From NCBI RefSeq assembly GCF_001421785.1, contig NZ_LMLB01000001.1, positions 1,059,416 through 1,113,549 on the forward strand: 54,134 bases of DNA, given 5' to 3'. Position 1 is the first letter of the stretch. Each line of letters begins with the position of its first letter. This document shows, piece by piece, positions 16,764 to 28,415 of this stretch. Position numbers and translations under genes: made by a program. The notes beneath the pieces were generated by a model, which did not search any database, had not been told where the DNA came from, and saw only the letters and a list, made by a program, of their open reading frames with translations. This DNA is from Sphingomonas sp. Leaf33. Lineage in GTDB: Bacteria; Pseudomonadota; Alphaproteobacteria; Sphingomonadales; Sphingomonadaceae.

Positions 16764-17971
16764 CAGTAGAATGCCGCGAGCGTCAGCGCGCGTTCGGGGC
16801 CGCCGTTGCACAGGCCCAGCCGGACGATGCGGCCGGGCTTGCCCGCCGGCCATTGGCCGAGCGTGCTGGTACGGTAGTCATCGGGCAGCCGCGCGCCGTC
16901 GATGGCGCAGATCCGTTCGCCCGCGCGCCAGCCATTGCTTGCGGCGGGCGACCCACGCATGACGTGCAGCACGCGCAGCGCCTTGCCCTCATAGGACAGC
17001 AACAGCCCGCTGGTCGATTTGAGCGGCATCGCGTCCACATCGCGGCCGGGTGCCAGCACCATCCGGCGCGCCTTCGGGTCGAGCAGCACGCGGTAGCGCT
17101 GGAGAAGGCCATTGCCGATGCGGCCGGCGGTTCCGGTCAAGGCGGAATAGCCGCGCGGAGGCTCGATCCGCACCTCGACATTGCGCGCGGCGGCGGTGCC
17201 GAGCAGCACGCGGGGCAGCACGACCAGGTCTGTCTCGATCGGCCCGGCGAGCCCGACAGCGTAGGCGGACGTCAGGCCGACGTCGGGCAATCGCGTCGTC
17301 GCCCACGCCTCGCGCGCCAGCGTCAGCGTCGATCCATCGCCGGTGTCGAGCAGCAGCGGACGCACCCGCGCGCTGCCGACCGTCGCATCGACCAGGAAGG
17401 TGCCGGTGCGCGGCGCCGTCGTCACAGTCACGCTGGTCCCGCGGAACGGCAGCCGGCCGCTTGGCAGCAGGCGGAAGCGACGATTGTCGAAATCGATGTC
17501 GAGTGCGTGCGCGGCCAGCAGGTCGGCGCCGACCACGACATCGACCCGCTGCGGCGTCCCCGTCGCCAGCGCGGTCAGGTCGGCGACGCCGATCCGCCCG
17601 CCGTGGCGTGACAGGCCGCCGAAATCGATCGATTCGACCGGTGCCCAGGCGATCGGCAGCGTCCCGCCGATCGCCGCCGCGGCCTGACCGCTGGCGGTCG
17701 GCTTCAGCCCGATCGTCGCGGCGAACGCGCTTGCCGCAAGTGTGAAGTTCACGCCGGTATCGAGCACCGCGGTCGCCGTCCGACCATTGACCGTCATCCG
17801 GAACGCGATCTGGTTGCCCGGAGTCAGCTCGAACGGCACCCACCGCGCCTCGCTGTCGGCGGTCAGGGTCGGTGCGGGCGACAGTGCGGTCGGCGCGATC
17901 GTCTTGGGCTGCCGCGCGGACGCGGGCAGGGCGAGGGCCAGGGTGAGGACGGCAAGCGGGAGGGCGCGCAT
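16763..17971 (-). CDS. Retropepsin-like aspartic protease with PDZ-like domain
   Basis: Exported protein of about 402 residues: a signal peptide (MRALPLAVLTLALALPASA), then two retropepsin-like halves, each with an Asp-Thr-Gly: VLDTGVNFTL near residue 70 and LLLDTGDGSTL near residue 209. A PDZ-like end follows (VLHVMRGSPAASNGWRAGERICAID). Having both DTG lobes in one chain means it need not dimerise as viral retropepsins do. It lies 73 bp after cpaF and its stop overlaps the start of the glycosyltransferase gene, so the three may be one operon. The substrate is unknown. Confidence 0.82.
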   Translation of the reverse strand: MRALPLAVLTLALALPASARQPKTIAPTALSPAPTLTADSEARWVPFELTPGNQIAFRMTVNGRTATAVLDTGVNFTLAASAFAATIGLKPTASGQAAAAIGGTLPIAWAPVESIDFGGLSRHGGRIGVADLTALATGTPQRVDVVVGADLLAAHALDIDFDNRRFRLLPSGRLPFRGTSVTVTTAPRTGTFLVDATVGSARVRPLLLDTGDGSTLTLAREAWATTRLPDVGLTSAYAVGLAGPIETDLVVLPRVLLGTAAARNVEVRIEPPRGYSALTGTAGRIGNGLLQRYRVLLDPKARRMVLAPGRDVDAMPLKSTSGLLLSYEGKALRVLHVMRGSPAASNGWRAGERICAIDGARLPDDYRTSTLGQWPAGKPGRIVRLGLCNGGPERALTLAAFY

Positions 17972-18044
17972 TTTCGCCTGCGCTGTTAGCGGGTTTGCGC
18001 GGCGAAACAATGGCGGGTTGGGGAAGCGCCGTGCGGCGACTGTC

Positions 18045-19595
18045 TTACAGGCACGCCTCCAGCATCGCTTGGTCGAACCCGAACTGGCGTGCCTTGTCGA
18101 GCGTGTAGGGACGCAGGCCCATCGAGCGGTATTCGCCGATGATCTTGCCGTCGGCGCTCTCGTCGAGATACTCGAACTTGAACAGCTCCTGCGTCACGAT
18201 CACCGGGCCTTCCATGCCGATCACTTCGGTAATGTTGGTGACGCGGCGCGAACCGTCCCGCAGGCGCTTCACCTGGACGATCAGGTCGACCGAATCGGCG
18301 ATCTGGCGGCTGATGGCTTCCTTCGGAATCTTGATGTCGCCCATCAGGACCATGTTCTCCATACGCCCCAGGCATTCGCGCGGGGAGTTGGAGTGGAGCG
18401 TACACATCGACCCGTCGTGGCCGGTATTCATCGCGGCGAGCAGGTCGAAACACTCGCTCCCGCGGATTTCGCCCAGGATGATCCGGTCCGGGCGCATACG
18501 CAGCGCGTTCTTGACGAGGTCGCGGATGGTGATCTCGCCTTGCCCTTCCAGGTTCGGCGGGCGGGTTTCCAGCGGCAGCCAGTGCGGCTGTTGCAGGCGG
18601 AGTTCGGCCGCGTCCTCGATGGTCAGCACGCGCTCGCCCGGGTCGATCATCTTCGACAGGGCGTTCAGCATCGTCGTCTTGCCCGAGCCGGTACCGCCCG
18701 AGATGACGATGTTGAACCGGCACGCGCCGGCGATCTTCAGCGCGGTCGCCATCTTCTGGCTCATGCTGCCGAAGCCCGCCATCATGTCGAGCGTGATCGG
18801 CTTGTCCGAAAACTTGCGGATCGAGATCGCCGTTCCCTTGAGCGACAGCGGCGGCACGATGACGTTGACGCGGCTGCCGTCCTTTAGGCGGGCGTCGGCC
18901 AGCGGGGTCGTCTGATCGACGCGGCGGCCGACCGAGTTGCAGATCCGCTGCGCGATCTGGAACAGATGTTCCTCGTCGCGGAACTGGATATTGGCGAGCT
19001 CGAGCTTGCCCTTGCGCTCGACAAAGGTCTGGAGCGGGCCGTTGACCATGATGTCGCTGACCGCCGAGTCGGCGATCAGCTCCTCTAGCGGCCCCAGGCC
19101 CAGCAGTTCGTCGACCAGCACCTTTTCCAGCGCGAACTGTTCGCGGCGGTTGAGGGTCAGCTTCAGTTCGGCGAGCACTTCGCCGATGATCGGTCGGAAT
19201 TCCTCGGCCAGCTCGTCCTTGCTCAGCGTCGCGGCGGCTTCGGGATCGACGCGTTCGAGCAGGCGGGGCAGGACCTGTTCCTTGATCCGGTGGATCGAAT
19301 TCTCAAAGCCTTCGCCGCGGTGGCTCGCGGCATCGCCGCTGGCCGCGACGCGGTCGGCCAGACGCGACATCTGGTCGCCACCGGGGCTGGAGACGGCCTG
19401 TGCGCCCAGGCTGGCCGGATCGACGTCGGGTACGAAATTGGGCAGCGGCGCGCTGGCGATCGGCGGGAACTGATCGCCGCCTTCCGGTTCGGTCGGCCGC
19501 GCAGGACCGCTGCCCTGCATCGGCTTTGCCACGCCGAACGCCGGGCGTGCCCCCGGCCCCCCCGTCATTCCGTTGCGTCGACCAAAAGCGCTCAT
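18045..19595 (-). CDS. cpaF: CpaF/TadA-type Flp pilus secretion ATPase
   Basis: Hexameric cytoplasmic ATPase that powers Flp pilus assembly. The 516-residue product has a Pro/Gly-rich N-terminal extension and a CpaF-typical region (AVSDIMVNGPLQTFVERKGKL cut short: the core is VSDIMVNG). It carries Walker A GGTGSGKTTM near residue 298, the Asp box and Walker B-type GEIRGSECFDLLAAMNTGH, and the His-box region MCTLHSNSPRECL. It stands about 15 kb from cpaABC, next to a protease and a glycosyltransferase gene rather than tadB/tadC. It could be the only CpaF of a split locus or a second copy; the window cannot tell. Confidence 0.92.
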   Translation of the reverse strand: MSAFGRRNGMTGGPGARPAFGVAKPMQGSGPARPTEPEGGDQFPPIASAPLPNFVPDVDPASLGAQAVSSPGGDQMSRLADRVAASGDAASHRGEGFENSIHRIKEQVLPRLLERVDPEAAATLSKDELAEEFRPIIGEVLAELKLTLNRREQFALEKVLVDELLGLGPLEELIADSAVSDIMVNGPLQTFVERKGKLELANIQFRDEEHLFQIAQRICNSVGRRVDQTTPLADARLKDGSRVNVIVPPLSLKGTAISIRKFSDKPITLDMMAGFGSMSQKMATALKIAGACRFNIVISGGTGSGKTTMLNALSKMIDPGERVLTIEDAAELRLQQPHWLPLETRPPNLEGQGEITIRDLVKNALRMRPDRIILGEIRGSECFDLLAAMNTGHDGSMCTLHSNSPRECLGRMENMVLMGDIKIPKEAISRQIADSVDLIVQVKRLRDGSRRVTNITEVIGMEGPVIVTQELFKFEYLDESADGKIIGEYRSMGLRPYTLDKARQFGFDQAMLEACL

Positions 19596-19793
19596 CGAAA
19601 CCCTCGCACACGCACCGATGGCGCATGTTTCCTGTGCGAAGGTTTAGGCGCGAAGGTTTTACAATTGCCTAACCATGGCCGACGCGGACAGCGACGAAGT
19701 CGCGCTCTATAAAGCGTCGGCCCGGCCGGCGGGCATCAGCCCGTCCGACGACGCGGCTTCGCCGCGGCGGGCCACTTCACGACGGGGCCAAAC

Positions 19794-19828
19794 AAAAAGA
19801 GCCACGGACGTCCCCGCCCGCAGCCCTC
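19794..19828 (-). terminator. Probable terminator of the atp operon
   Basis: On the minus strand a bulged GC-rich stem (GAG-GG-CTGCGG with CCGTGGCTC) is followed by five T. It lies 35 bp past the atpC stop. The rest of the 267-bp gap up to cpaF (19596-19862) holds only small GC-rich hairpins such as CGCGGCTTCGCCGCGG near 19750; I see no gene there. Confidence 0.5.
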
Positions 19829-19862
19829 ACGCTAAACGTTATCCCGCATATCGCGCGCAGGC

Positions 19863-20117
19863 TTACGTCCCGACACTCTCCGCCAGCACGACCAGGCCGA
19901 CGCCGCTCACTTCGGCGAATCCGCCTTCGATACGGATCGTCTCGGGCGTGCCGTTCTGGGTCTTGTAGATCGCCAGTTCGCCGTCGCGGATGGTCGACAT
20001 GAAGGGCGCATGGCCCTCCAGCACGCCGAAGTCGCCTTCAGTGCCCGGAACGACGACCATATAGACGTCCTCCGCACGGACGAGCTTTTCGGGCGTGACG
20101 AGTTCGAAGTGCAGCAT
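19863..20117 (-). CDS. atpC: ATP synthase F1 epsilon subunit, short form
   Basis: Central-stalk subunit of F1. The 84 residues cover the N-terminal beta-sandwich, with [13 protein letters not shown] at the start, [18 protein letters not shown] near residue 22 and [17 protein letters not shown] at the end. The C-terminal two-helix domain, which inhibits ATP hydrolysis in many bacteria, is missing: the protein stops at the end of the sandwich. Epsilon subunits of this length are known in sphingomonads, so this is not a broken gene. It is the last gene of atpHAGDC, separated from atpD by a palindromic repeat. Confidence 0.94.
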   Translation of the reverse strand: MLHFELVTPEKLVRAEDVYMVVVPGTEGDFGVLEGHAPFMSTIRDGELAIYKTQNGTPETIRIEGGFAEVSGVGLVVLAESVGT

Positions 20118-20130
20118 ATTACAACCTTCT

Positions 20131-20235
20131 CCCTCTCCCCTTCGCAGGGAGAGGGCCGGGGAGAGGGGCAGTGGGGAAAGCGACCGGTTTGTAGACAGGC
20201 CCCTCTCCCAACCCTCTCCCTTGAAGGGGAGAGGG
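20131..20235. repeat. Palindromic repeat between atpD and atpC
   Basis: Two hairpins, CCCTCTCCC-loop-GGGAGAGGG at the left and CCCTCTCCC-TTGAA-GGGGAGAGGG at the right, flank a GGGAGAGGGGC / GCCCCTCTCCC pair. The element fills the gap between the atpD stop and the atpC start within the operon. Confidence 0.7.
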
Positions 20236-20246
20236 CAATTTTTGGC

Positions 20247-21743
<1,497 letters not shown>

Positions 21744-22619
21744 TTAGAGCGCTTCTGCGCCGGAGATGATTTCCACCAGCTCGGTCGTGATCGCGGCCTG
21801 GCGGGTGCGGTTGTATTCGGTGGTGAGACGCTTGATGAGATCGCCCGCGTTGCGCGTCGCGTTGTCCATCGCGGTCATCTTGCTGCCCTGCTCCGACGCG
21901 GCGTTCTCGCGCATCGCGCGGAACAGCTGGATGGCGACGTTGCGCGGCAGCAGTTCCTCGAGGATCGATTCCTCGTCAGGCTCGTACTCGACGACGGCCA
22001 TGCCGCTGTCGGCGACGATCGGCGCCGAAGCGGGCACCTTGACCGGCAGGATCTGCTGCTCTGTCGGCTCCTGCGTCAGCACCGACTTGAAGGTCGAATA
22101 GAACAGGTGCGCGACGTCGAACTCGCCTTCCTTGAAGCGCCGGATCAGGTCGTCGGCATAGCCCTTTGCATCGGCAAAGGTCAGCTTGCCCAGATCGCCG
22201 GGCTCGATCCCGTGCACCATGCGGTCCCGGTACAGGCGATTCAGCGCGTTCCGGCCCTTGCGGCCGATCGTGTAGAACTTCACCGTCTTGCCCTGGGCGA
22301 TCAGCTTGTCGGCTTCCCGACGCGCCAGGCGGGCGATGTTGGTGTTGAAAGCGCCTGCCAGGCCGCGGTCGCTGGTCGCGACGACGAACAGGTGGACCTG
22401 ATCCTTGCCGGTGCCCGCGATCAGCGGCGAGGCGCCCTTGTTCTTCGACACCAGGCTGGCGACGACGCGTTCCAGCGTTTGCGCATAGGGACGACCGGCC
22501 TCCGCCGTGTCCTGCGCCCGGCGCAGCTTCGCGGCGGCGACCATCTTCATCGCCTTGGTGATCTTCTGGGTCGACTTGACCGAGTTGATCCGGATCTTGA
22601 GGGCCTTGAGACTAGCCAT
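21744..22619 (-). CDS. atpG: ATP synthase F1 gamma subunit
   Basis: Rotor subunit of F1. The 291-residue product begins MASLKALKIRINSVKSTQKI and ends with the conserved C-terminal helix TRNAGDLIKRLTTEYNRTRQ (cut here), including QAAITTELVEIISGAEAL. Both terminal helices that form the coiled coil inside the alpha3beta3 ring are present. It is preceded by a palindromic element and atpA. Confidence 0.97.
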   Translation of the reverse strand: MASLKALKIRINSVKSTQKITKAMKMVAAAKLRRAQDTAEAGRPYAQTLERVVASLVSKNKGASPLIAGTGKDQVHLFVVATSDRGLAGAFNTNIARLARREADKLIAQGKTVKFYTIGRKGRNALNRLYRDRMVHGIEPGDLGKLTFADAKGYADDLIRRFKEGEFDVAHLFYSTFKSVLTQEPTEQQILPVKVPASAPIVADSGMAVVEYEPDEESILEELLPRNVAIQLFRAMRENAASEQGSKMTAMDNATRNAGDLIKRLTTEYNRTRQAAITTELVEIISGAEAL

Positions 22620-22633
22620 CGTTCTCTTTCATG

Positions 22634-22705
22634 TGCTCCCGCGTAGGCGGGAGCCCAGGGTAACCAAGCGAACCGCGTGCGGCTCTATGCTCCCGCCTGC
22701 GCGGA
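22634..22705. repeat. Palindromic repeat between atpA and atpG
   Basis: Two related hairpins, GCTCCCGCGTAGGCGGGAGC at the left and TGCTCCCGCCTGCGCGGAAGCA (here split: TGCTCCCGC / GCGGAAGCA) at the right, lie between the atpA stop and the atpG start. This GCTCCCGC-type sequence is a familiar dispersed repeat in sphingomonads. Confidence 0.65.
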
Positions 22706-22719
22706 AGCACCGGAGTTAC

Positions 22720-24808
<2,089 letters not shown>

Positions 24809-24930
24809 GCGCGCGTCGTTCCTTACGTCGGACAGAATGTGAGTGCCCTTGCACGAAACGAGGCCGGCAACGCGGCCCCGGTGTCGGGTCGCCGGGCGCC
24901 TAGCATCGGGTTGCCCGATACGCAACCGGA

Positions 24931-24948
24931 TGGTTGACTAGACAACCA
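24931..24948. promoter_or_regulatory. Probable MarR operator
   Basis: TGGTTGACTAGACAACCA is an 18-bp palindrome, imperfect only beside the central CTAG, ending 21 bp before the marR start. MarR proteins typically bind such sites in their own promoter; the TTGACT within it could also be a -35 element, so binding would block transcription. Confidence 0.65.
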
Positions 24949-24969
24949 GTTCGTCGGCACAGACCGCGT

Positions 24970-25404
24970 ATGTCTGAGGATGTTGGATCGATCGGCGACA
25001 CGCTCCGCCGGGCCGCCGCGATGGTCGCGCAACGATCGGCGGCGGCGCTGACCGATCGGGAGGTGACGCTGGCCGAGTCGGTGCTTTTGCGGACGTTGCG
25101 CGATCTGGGCGCGGTGTCGCCCAGCGTGCTTGCGGCGCGGATGGGGCTGACCCGCGGCGCCGTCACGCGACTGGTCGATCGGCTGCGGGCCAAGCGACTG
25201 GTCGTCCGCGCGGCGGCGGGGCGCGACGACCGGCGATACCAGACGATCGCGCTGACCGGGGCGGGGGCTGTGTTGATCGGAACACTGTTGGAGCGCATCG
25301 ATGCCAGCGAGGCGGCGATCTTCGGCCGGCTGACGGCGGCGGAGCGGCGCGACTTCGATCATCTGCTGCGCACGGTGATCGCGGCAGCGTGCAGCCGCGA
25401 TTAA
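24970..25404 (+). CDS. MarR-family transcriptional regulator
   Basis: Winged-helix repressor of 144 residues. The recognition region is SVLAARMGLTRGAVTRLVDRLRAKRLV (residues about 55-80, cut here), followed by the wing RAAAGRDDRRYQTIALT, the diagnostic MarR motif. The ATG at 24970 lies just after a palindromic operator; the frame is open 12 codons further up, but that would put the operator inside the gene. It is divergent from the atp operon, with no other target gene adjacent, so autoregulation is the only control the sequence suggests. Confidence 0.88.
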   Translation: MSEDVGSIGDTLRRAAAMVAQRSAAALTDREVTLAESVLLRTLRDLGAVSPSVLAARMGLTRGAVTRLVDRLRAKRLVVRAAAGRDDRRYQTIALTGAGAVLIGTLLERIDASEAAIFGRLTAAERRDFDHLLRTVIAAACSRD

Positions 25405-25606
25405 GCTGGGCGACGCGATACTCTTTTCGGCAGGGAAGGCGCGCTGATCCGGTACGAGTGCGCGTCGCAGCTGCTTGGACCACGCAACGAGGCGGATGAC
25501 CATGCGAAGCGCATTCGCGGCCTGATTATGGCGCGCGACCTGACGCGGCAGCGGGGCGCGCACTGACATTTGTCTCCGGCGCAAGCCGGGCTCTGCCGGG
25601 CAGCAG
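25405..25606. other. Gap after marR with no clear gene
   Basis: In the marR frame, 53 codons remain open after its stop (25405-25563) but lack an ATG, GTG or TTG start near their 5' end. The rest is short GC-rich sequence before the helicase terminator. I do not call a gene here. Confidence 0.4.
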
Positions 25607-25640
25607 AAAAAAAGGCCGGCGAAGGTAACCCCGCCGGCCC
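25607..25640 (-). terminator. Rho-independent terminator of the helicase gene
   Basis: On the minus strand the eight-pair stem GGCCGGCG / CGCCGGCC with a ten-base loop is followed by seven T. It lies about 12 bp past the helicase stop codon. Confidence 0.88.
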
Positions 25641-25650
25641 AAATCGTGTC

Positions 25651-27051
25651 TTAGCGTGAGCGACCGATACCGGCGCTGGCAGCGCTGCGCTGGCCGCCGC
25701 CGCGGTTGCCGCCGGGACGTCCGCCGCCGCTGCCGGCCGGTTTCGCGCTAAATTTCTTCTTCGCGGGGAAGAAGCGGCGCGGTTCGCCCTCGCTCGACGC
25801 GCCACCCTGCGAACGACCGCCACGGCCGCCGCCCTGCTGGGCGCGGCCGCTGCGGCCGTTCTGTTCGTCGCGGCTCATCACCACCGGCTTGCGCGTCCGC
25901 GCGATCTCCGCGGCCTCGGCCAGGAAGTTTTCCGGCAGGCTGCGGATCGCGATCTTCTGGCGTGTCAGCTTCTCGATGTCGCGCAGATAGGTCTTCTCGT
26001 CATCGGCGCAGAAGCTGATCGCCATGCCGTCGGCGCCGGCCCGCGCGGTGCGGCCGATGCGGTGGACATACTGCTCCGGCACGTTCGGCAGTTCGAAGTT
26101 GAACACGTGGCTGACGCCCGACACGTCGATGCCGCGCGCGGCTATGTCGGTGGCAACCAGGATCGGCACTTCGCCCGAGCGGAACAAGCCCAGCGCGCGC
26201 TCGCGCTGCGGCTGCGACTTGTTGCCGTGGATCGCGTTCGACGCGACGTCGTTCGCGGCCAGCAGCTTCACGACGCGGTCGGCGCCATGCTTGGTGCGGG
26301 TGAAGATGAGGGCACGGTCGATCTTGAGGCTGCGCAGCGCCATCGTGAGGAGCGCCTGCTTCTCGGTCTGGTTGACGAAGATCACCTGCTGCTCGACGCG
26401 CTCCGCAGTCGTGGCGACCGGCGTCACCTTCACTTCGACCGGGTCCTTGATGAACTGGCTCGACAGGTCGCGGATCGCCGACGGCATGGTGGCCGAGAAG
26501 AACAGCGACTGGCGCGCGCGCGGCAGGATCTTCACGACGCGCTTCAGCGCATGGATGAAGCCCAGGTCCATCATCTGGTCGGCTTCGTCGAGGACGAAGA
26601 TCTCGACCGCCGACAGGCTCAGATGGCCTTCGTCGATCAGGTCGAGCAGACGGCCCGGCGTCGCGACCAGGATGTCGCAGCCCTTCGACAGGTCGACCTT
26701 GTTCTTGTGCACCGACGTGCCGCCGAAGACGGTGACGACGCTGAGCTTGGCGAACTTCGAATAGCCGCGGGCATTGTCGGCGATCTGCGCGGCGAGCTCA
26801 CGCGTCGGGGCGAGCACCAGCATCCGGCACTGGCGCGGCAGGGCGCGCTTGTTCGACGCGACGAGGTGGTCGATCGACGGCAGCGTGAACGCCGCGGTCT
26901 TGCCGGTGCCGGTCTGCGCGATGCCGAGCAGGTCGCGGCCCTGGAGCAGGGCGGGGATTGCCTGCGCCTGAATCGGGGTGGGGGTCTCATAGCCCTTGGC
27001 AGCCAGGGCATCGGTGACGGGCTTCGACAGCCCGAGTTCGGTGAATTTCAT
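25651..27051 (-). CDS. DEAD-box ATP-dependent RNA helicase (RhlE-like)
   Basis: Unwinds RNA duplexes in ribosome assembly or mRNA turnover. The 466-residue product from the ATG at 27051 carries all superfamily 2 motifs in order: Q motif (PTPIQAQAIP), motif I AQTGTGKT near residue 47, PTRELAAQ, motif II DEAD in VLDEADQMMD near residue 154, SATMP, ATDIAARGIDV, and HRIGRTARAG. A basic Arg/Gly-rich tail (GRSGRAQQGGGRGGRSQGG) follows, as in RhlE-type helicases. The 204-bp gap upstream up to lldD contains no gene that I can support and should hold its promoter. Confidence 0.93.
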   Translation of the reverse strand: MKFTELGLSKPVTDALAAKGYETPTPIQAQAIPALLQGRDLLGIAQTGTGKTAAFTLPSIDHLVASNKRALPRQCRMLVLAPTRELAAQIADNARGYSKFAKLSVVTVFGGTSVHKNKVDLSKGCDILVATPGRLLDLIDEGHLSLSAVEIFVLDEADQMMDLGFIHALKRVVKILPRARQSLFFSATMPSAIRDLSSQFIKDPVEVKVTPVATTAERVEQQVIFVNQTEKQALLTMALRSLKIDRALIFTRTKHGADRVVKLLAANDVASNAIHGNKSQPQRERALGLFRSGEVPILVATDIAARGIDVSGVSHVFNFELPNVPEQYVHRIGRTARAGADGMAISFCADDEKTYLRDIEKLTRQKIAIRSLPENFLAEAAEIARTRKPVVMSRDEQNGRSGRAQQGGGRGGRSQGGASSEGEPRRFFPAKKKFSAKPAGSGGGRPGGNRGGGQRSAASAGIGRSR

Positions 27052-27255
27052 GGGTTTTCTAGACTCAAAATCGGAGTCGGCGCGCGCTCGGCCCACGACG
27101 GGCGGCGCGATACGACGGGCCTTCGAAGAGGCGACCCGCGTGACAGGGGAAGCTTGGGTTAGGCGAAGTCCGGGCCGGGGAGGCAGATGCCGTCCGATCA
27201 CGCAGCCGTTGGAGGGCCTCGCTGCGGTGCTACCTAGATTGTGCAGTGCGGAAAG

Positions 27256-28395
27256 TCAAGATCGTGCATCGACCAGGATCGATCGGTCGATCGCGTCGAT
27301 CCGGTTGACCCCGGTCAGCGTCATCGCGACAATCATCTCCTTGCGGATCAGGTCGAGTAGCTTGGCGACGCCGCCTTCGCCTTCGGCGGCCAGCGCATAG
27401 ACCCAGGCGCGGCCGAGCAGTACGCCCTTCGCGCCCAGCGCGAGCATCCGCAAGACATCCAGGCCGCTGCGCACGCCGCCATCGACCAGCACGGTCAGGT
27501 CGTCGCCGACCGCATCGGCGATGGCGGACAGGGCACGCGCGCTCGACAACACGCCGTCGAGCTGGCGCCCGCCGTGGTTCGACACGACGATGCCGTCCGC
27601 GCCGATCCGCGCGGCTTCGCGGGCGTCTTGCGGGTCGAGGATGCCCTTGATGATGAGCGGCCCGTCCCACAGCTCGCGGATCCAGTCGAGGTCGCGCCAC
27701 TGGATCGTCGGGTCGAAGTTGGTGCCAAGCCAGCCCATGTAATCGTTCAGCCCGCTGTTCTTGCCGAGCACGGGCAGCAGGTTGCCGAGCATGTGCGGGC
27801 GGCCGAACAGGCCGACGTCCCACGCCCAGCGCGGGTGCGTCATCGCCTGCCATATGCGGCGCATCGGGGCGTTGGGCCCCGACATGCCCGAATGCGCGTC
27901 GCGGTAGCGGGCGCCGGGCACCGGCATGTCGACCGTGAAGACCAGTGCCTCCGCGCCCGCCGCCTTCGCCCGCGCGATCAGGTCGCGCATGAACGCGCGA
28001 TCGCGGATGACGTAGAGCTGGAACCAGAAGGGGTCGGCGACCTTCGCGACGTCTTCGATCGAGCAGATCGAGACGGTCGACAGGCAGGTCGGGATGCCGG
28101 CCGCCTTGGCCGCGCGGGCCGCCTGCAATTCGCCACGGCGCGCATACATGCCGCTGATGCCGACCGGCCCCAACGCGACCGGCAGCGCCATCTCGCGGCC
28201 GAACAGCGTCGTCTTCAGGTCGATCGTAGCGACATCGCGCAGCACGCGCTGACGCAGTGCGATGTCGGACAGGTCGTCCGTGTTCCGCCGTAGCGTCGCC
28301 TCGGCATAGGCGCCGCCGTCCGCATAATCGAACAGGAAGCGGGGCAGGCGGCGGCGGGCGGCCTCGCGGAAGTCGCTGGCGGACGAAATGATCAT
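27256..28395 (-). CDS. lldD: FMN-dependent alpha-hydroxy-acid (L-lactate) dehydrogenase
   Basis: Oxidises an L-2-hydroxy acid, most likely L-lactate to pyruvate, and passes electrons to the quinone pool. The 379-residue product has the FMN-dependent alpha-hydroxy acid dehydrogenase fold: [19 protein letters not shown] at the start, [14 protein letters not shown], and the active-site signature [10 protein letters not shown] near residue 275 with the catalytic His and Arg. The C-terminal FMN phosphate site has [20 protein letters not shown]. It lies 20 bp behind the lactonase gene in an operon with a sugar transporter, which suggests that the hydroxy acid comes from sugar breakdown. Confidence 0.9.
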   Translation of the reverse strand: MIISSASDFREAARRRLPRFLFDYADGGAYAEATLRRNTDDLSDIALRQRVLRDVATIDLKTTLFGREMALPVALGPVGISGMYARRGELQAARAAKAAGIPTCLSTVSICSIEDVAKVADPFWFQLYVIRDRAFMRDLIARAKAAGAEALVFTVDMPVPGARYRDAHSGMSGPNAPMRRIWQAMTHPRWAWDVGLFGRPHMLGNLLPVLGKNSGLNDYMGWLGTNFDPTIQWRDLDWIRELWDGPLIIKGILDPQDAREAARIGADGIVVSNHGGRQLDGVLSSARALSAIADAVGDDLTVLVDGGVRSGLDVLRMLALGAKGVLLGRAWVYALAAEGEGGVAKLLDLIRKEMIVAMTLTGVNRIDAIDRSILVDARS

Positions 28396-28415
28396 GGACG
28401 GCAGGCTCTAACGGG

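Noticed and set aside
19675..19968. Possible 97-residue plus-strand gene between cpaF and atpC
   Set aside because: Low-complexity Ala/Ser/Arg/Pro sequence overlapping atpC antisense and the operon terminator, without a family resemblance.
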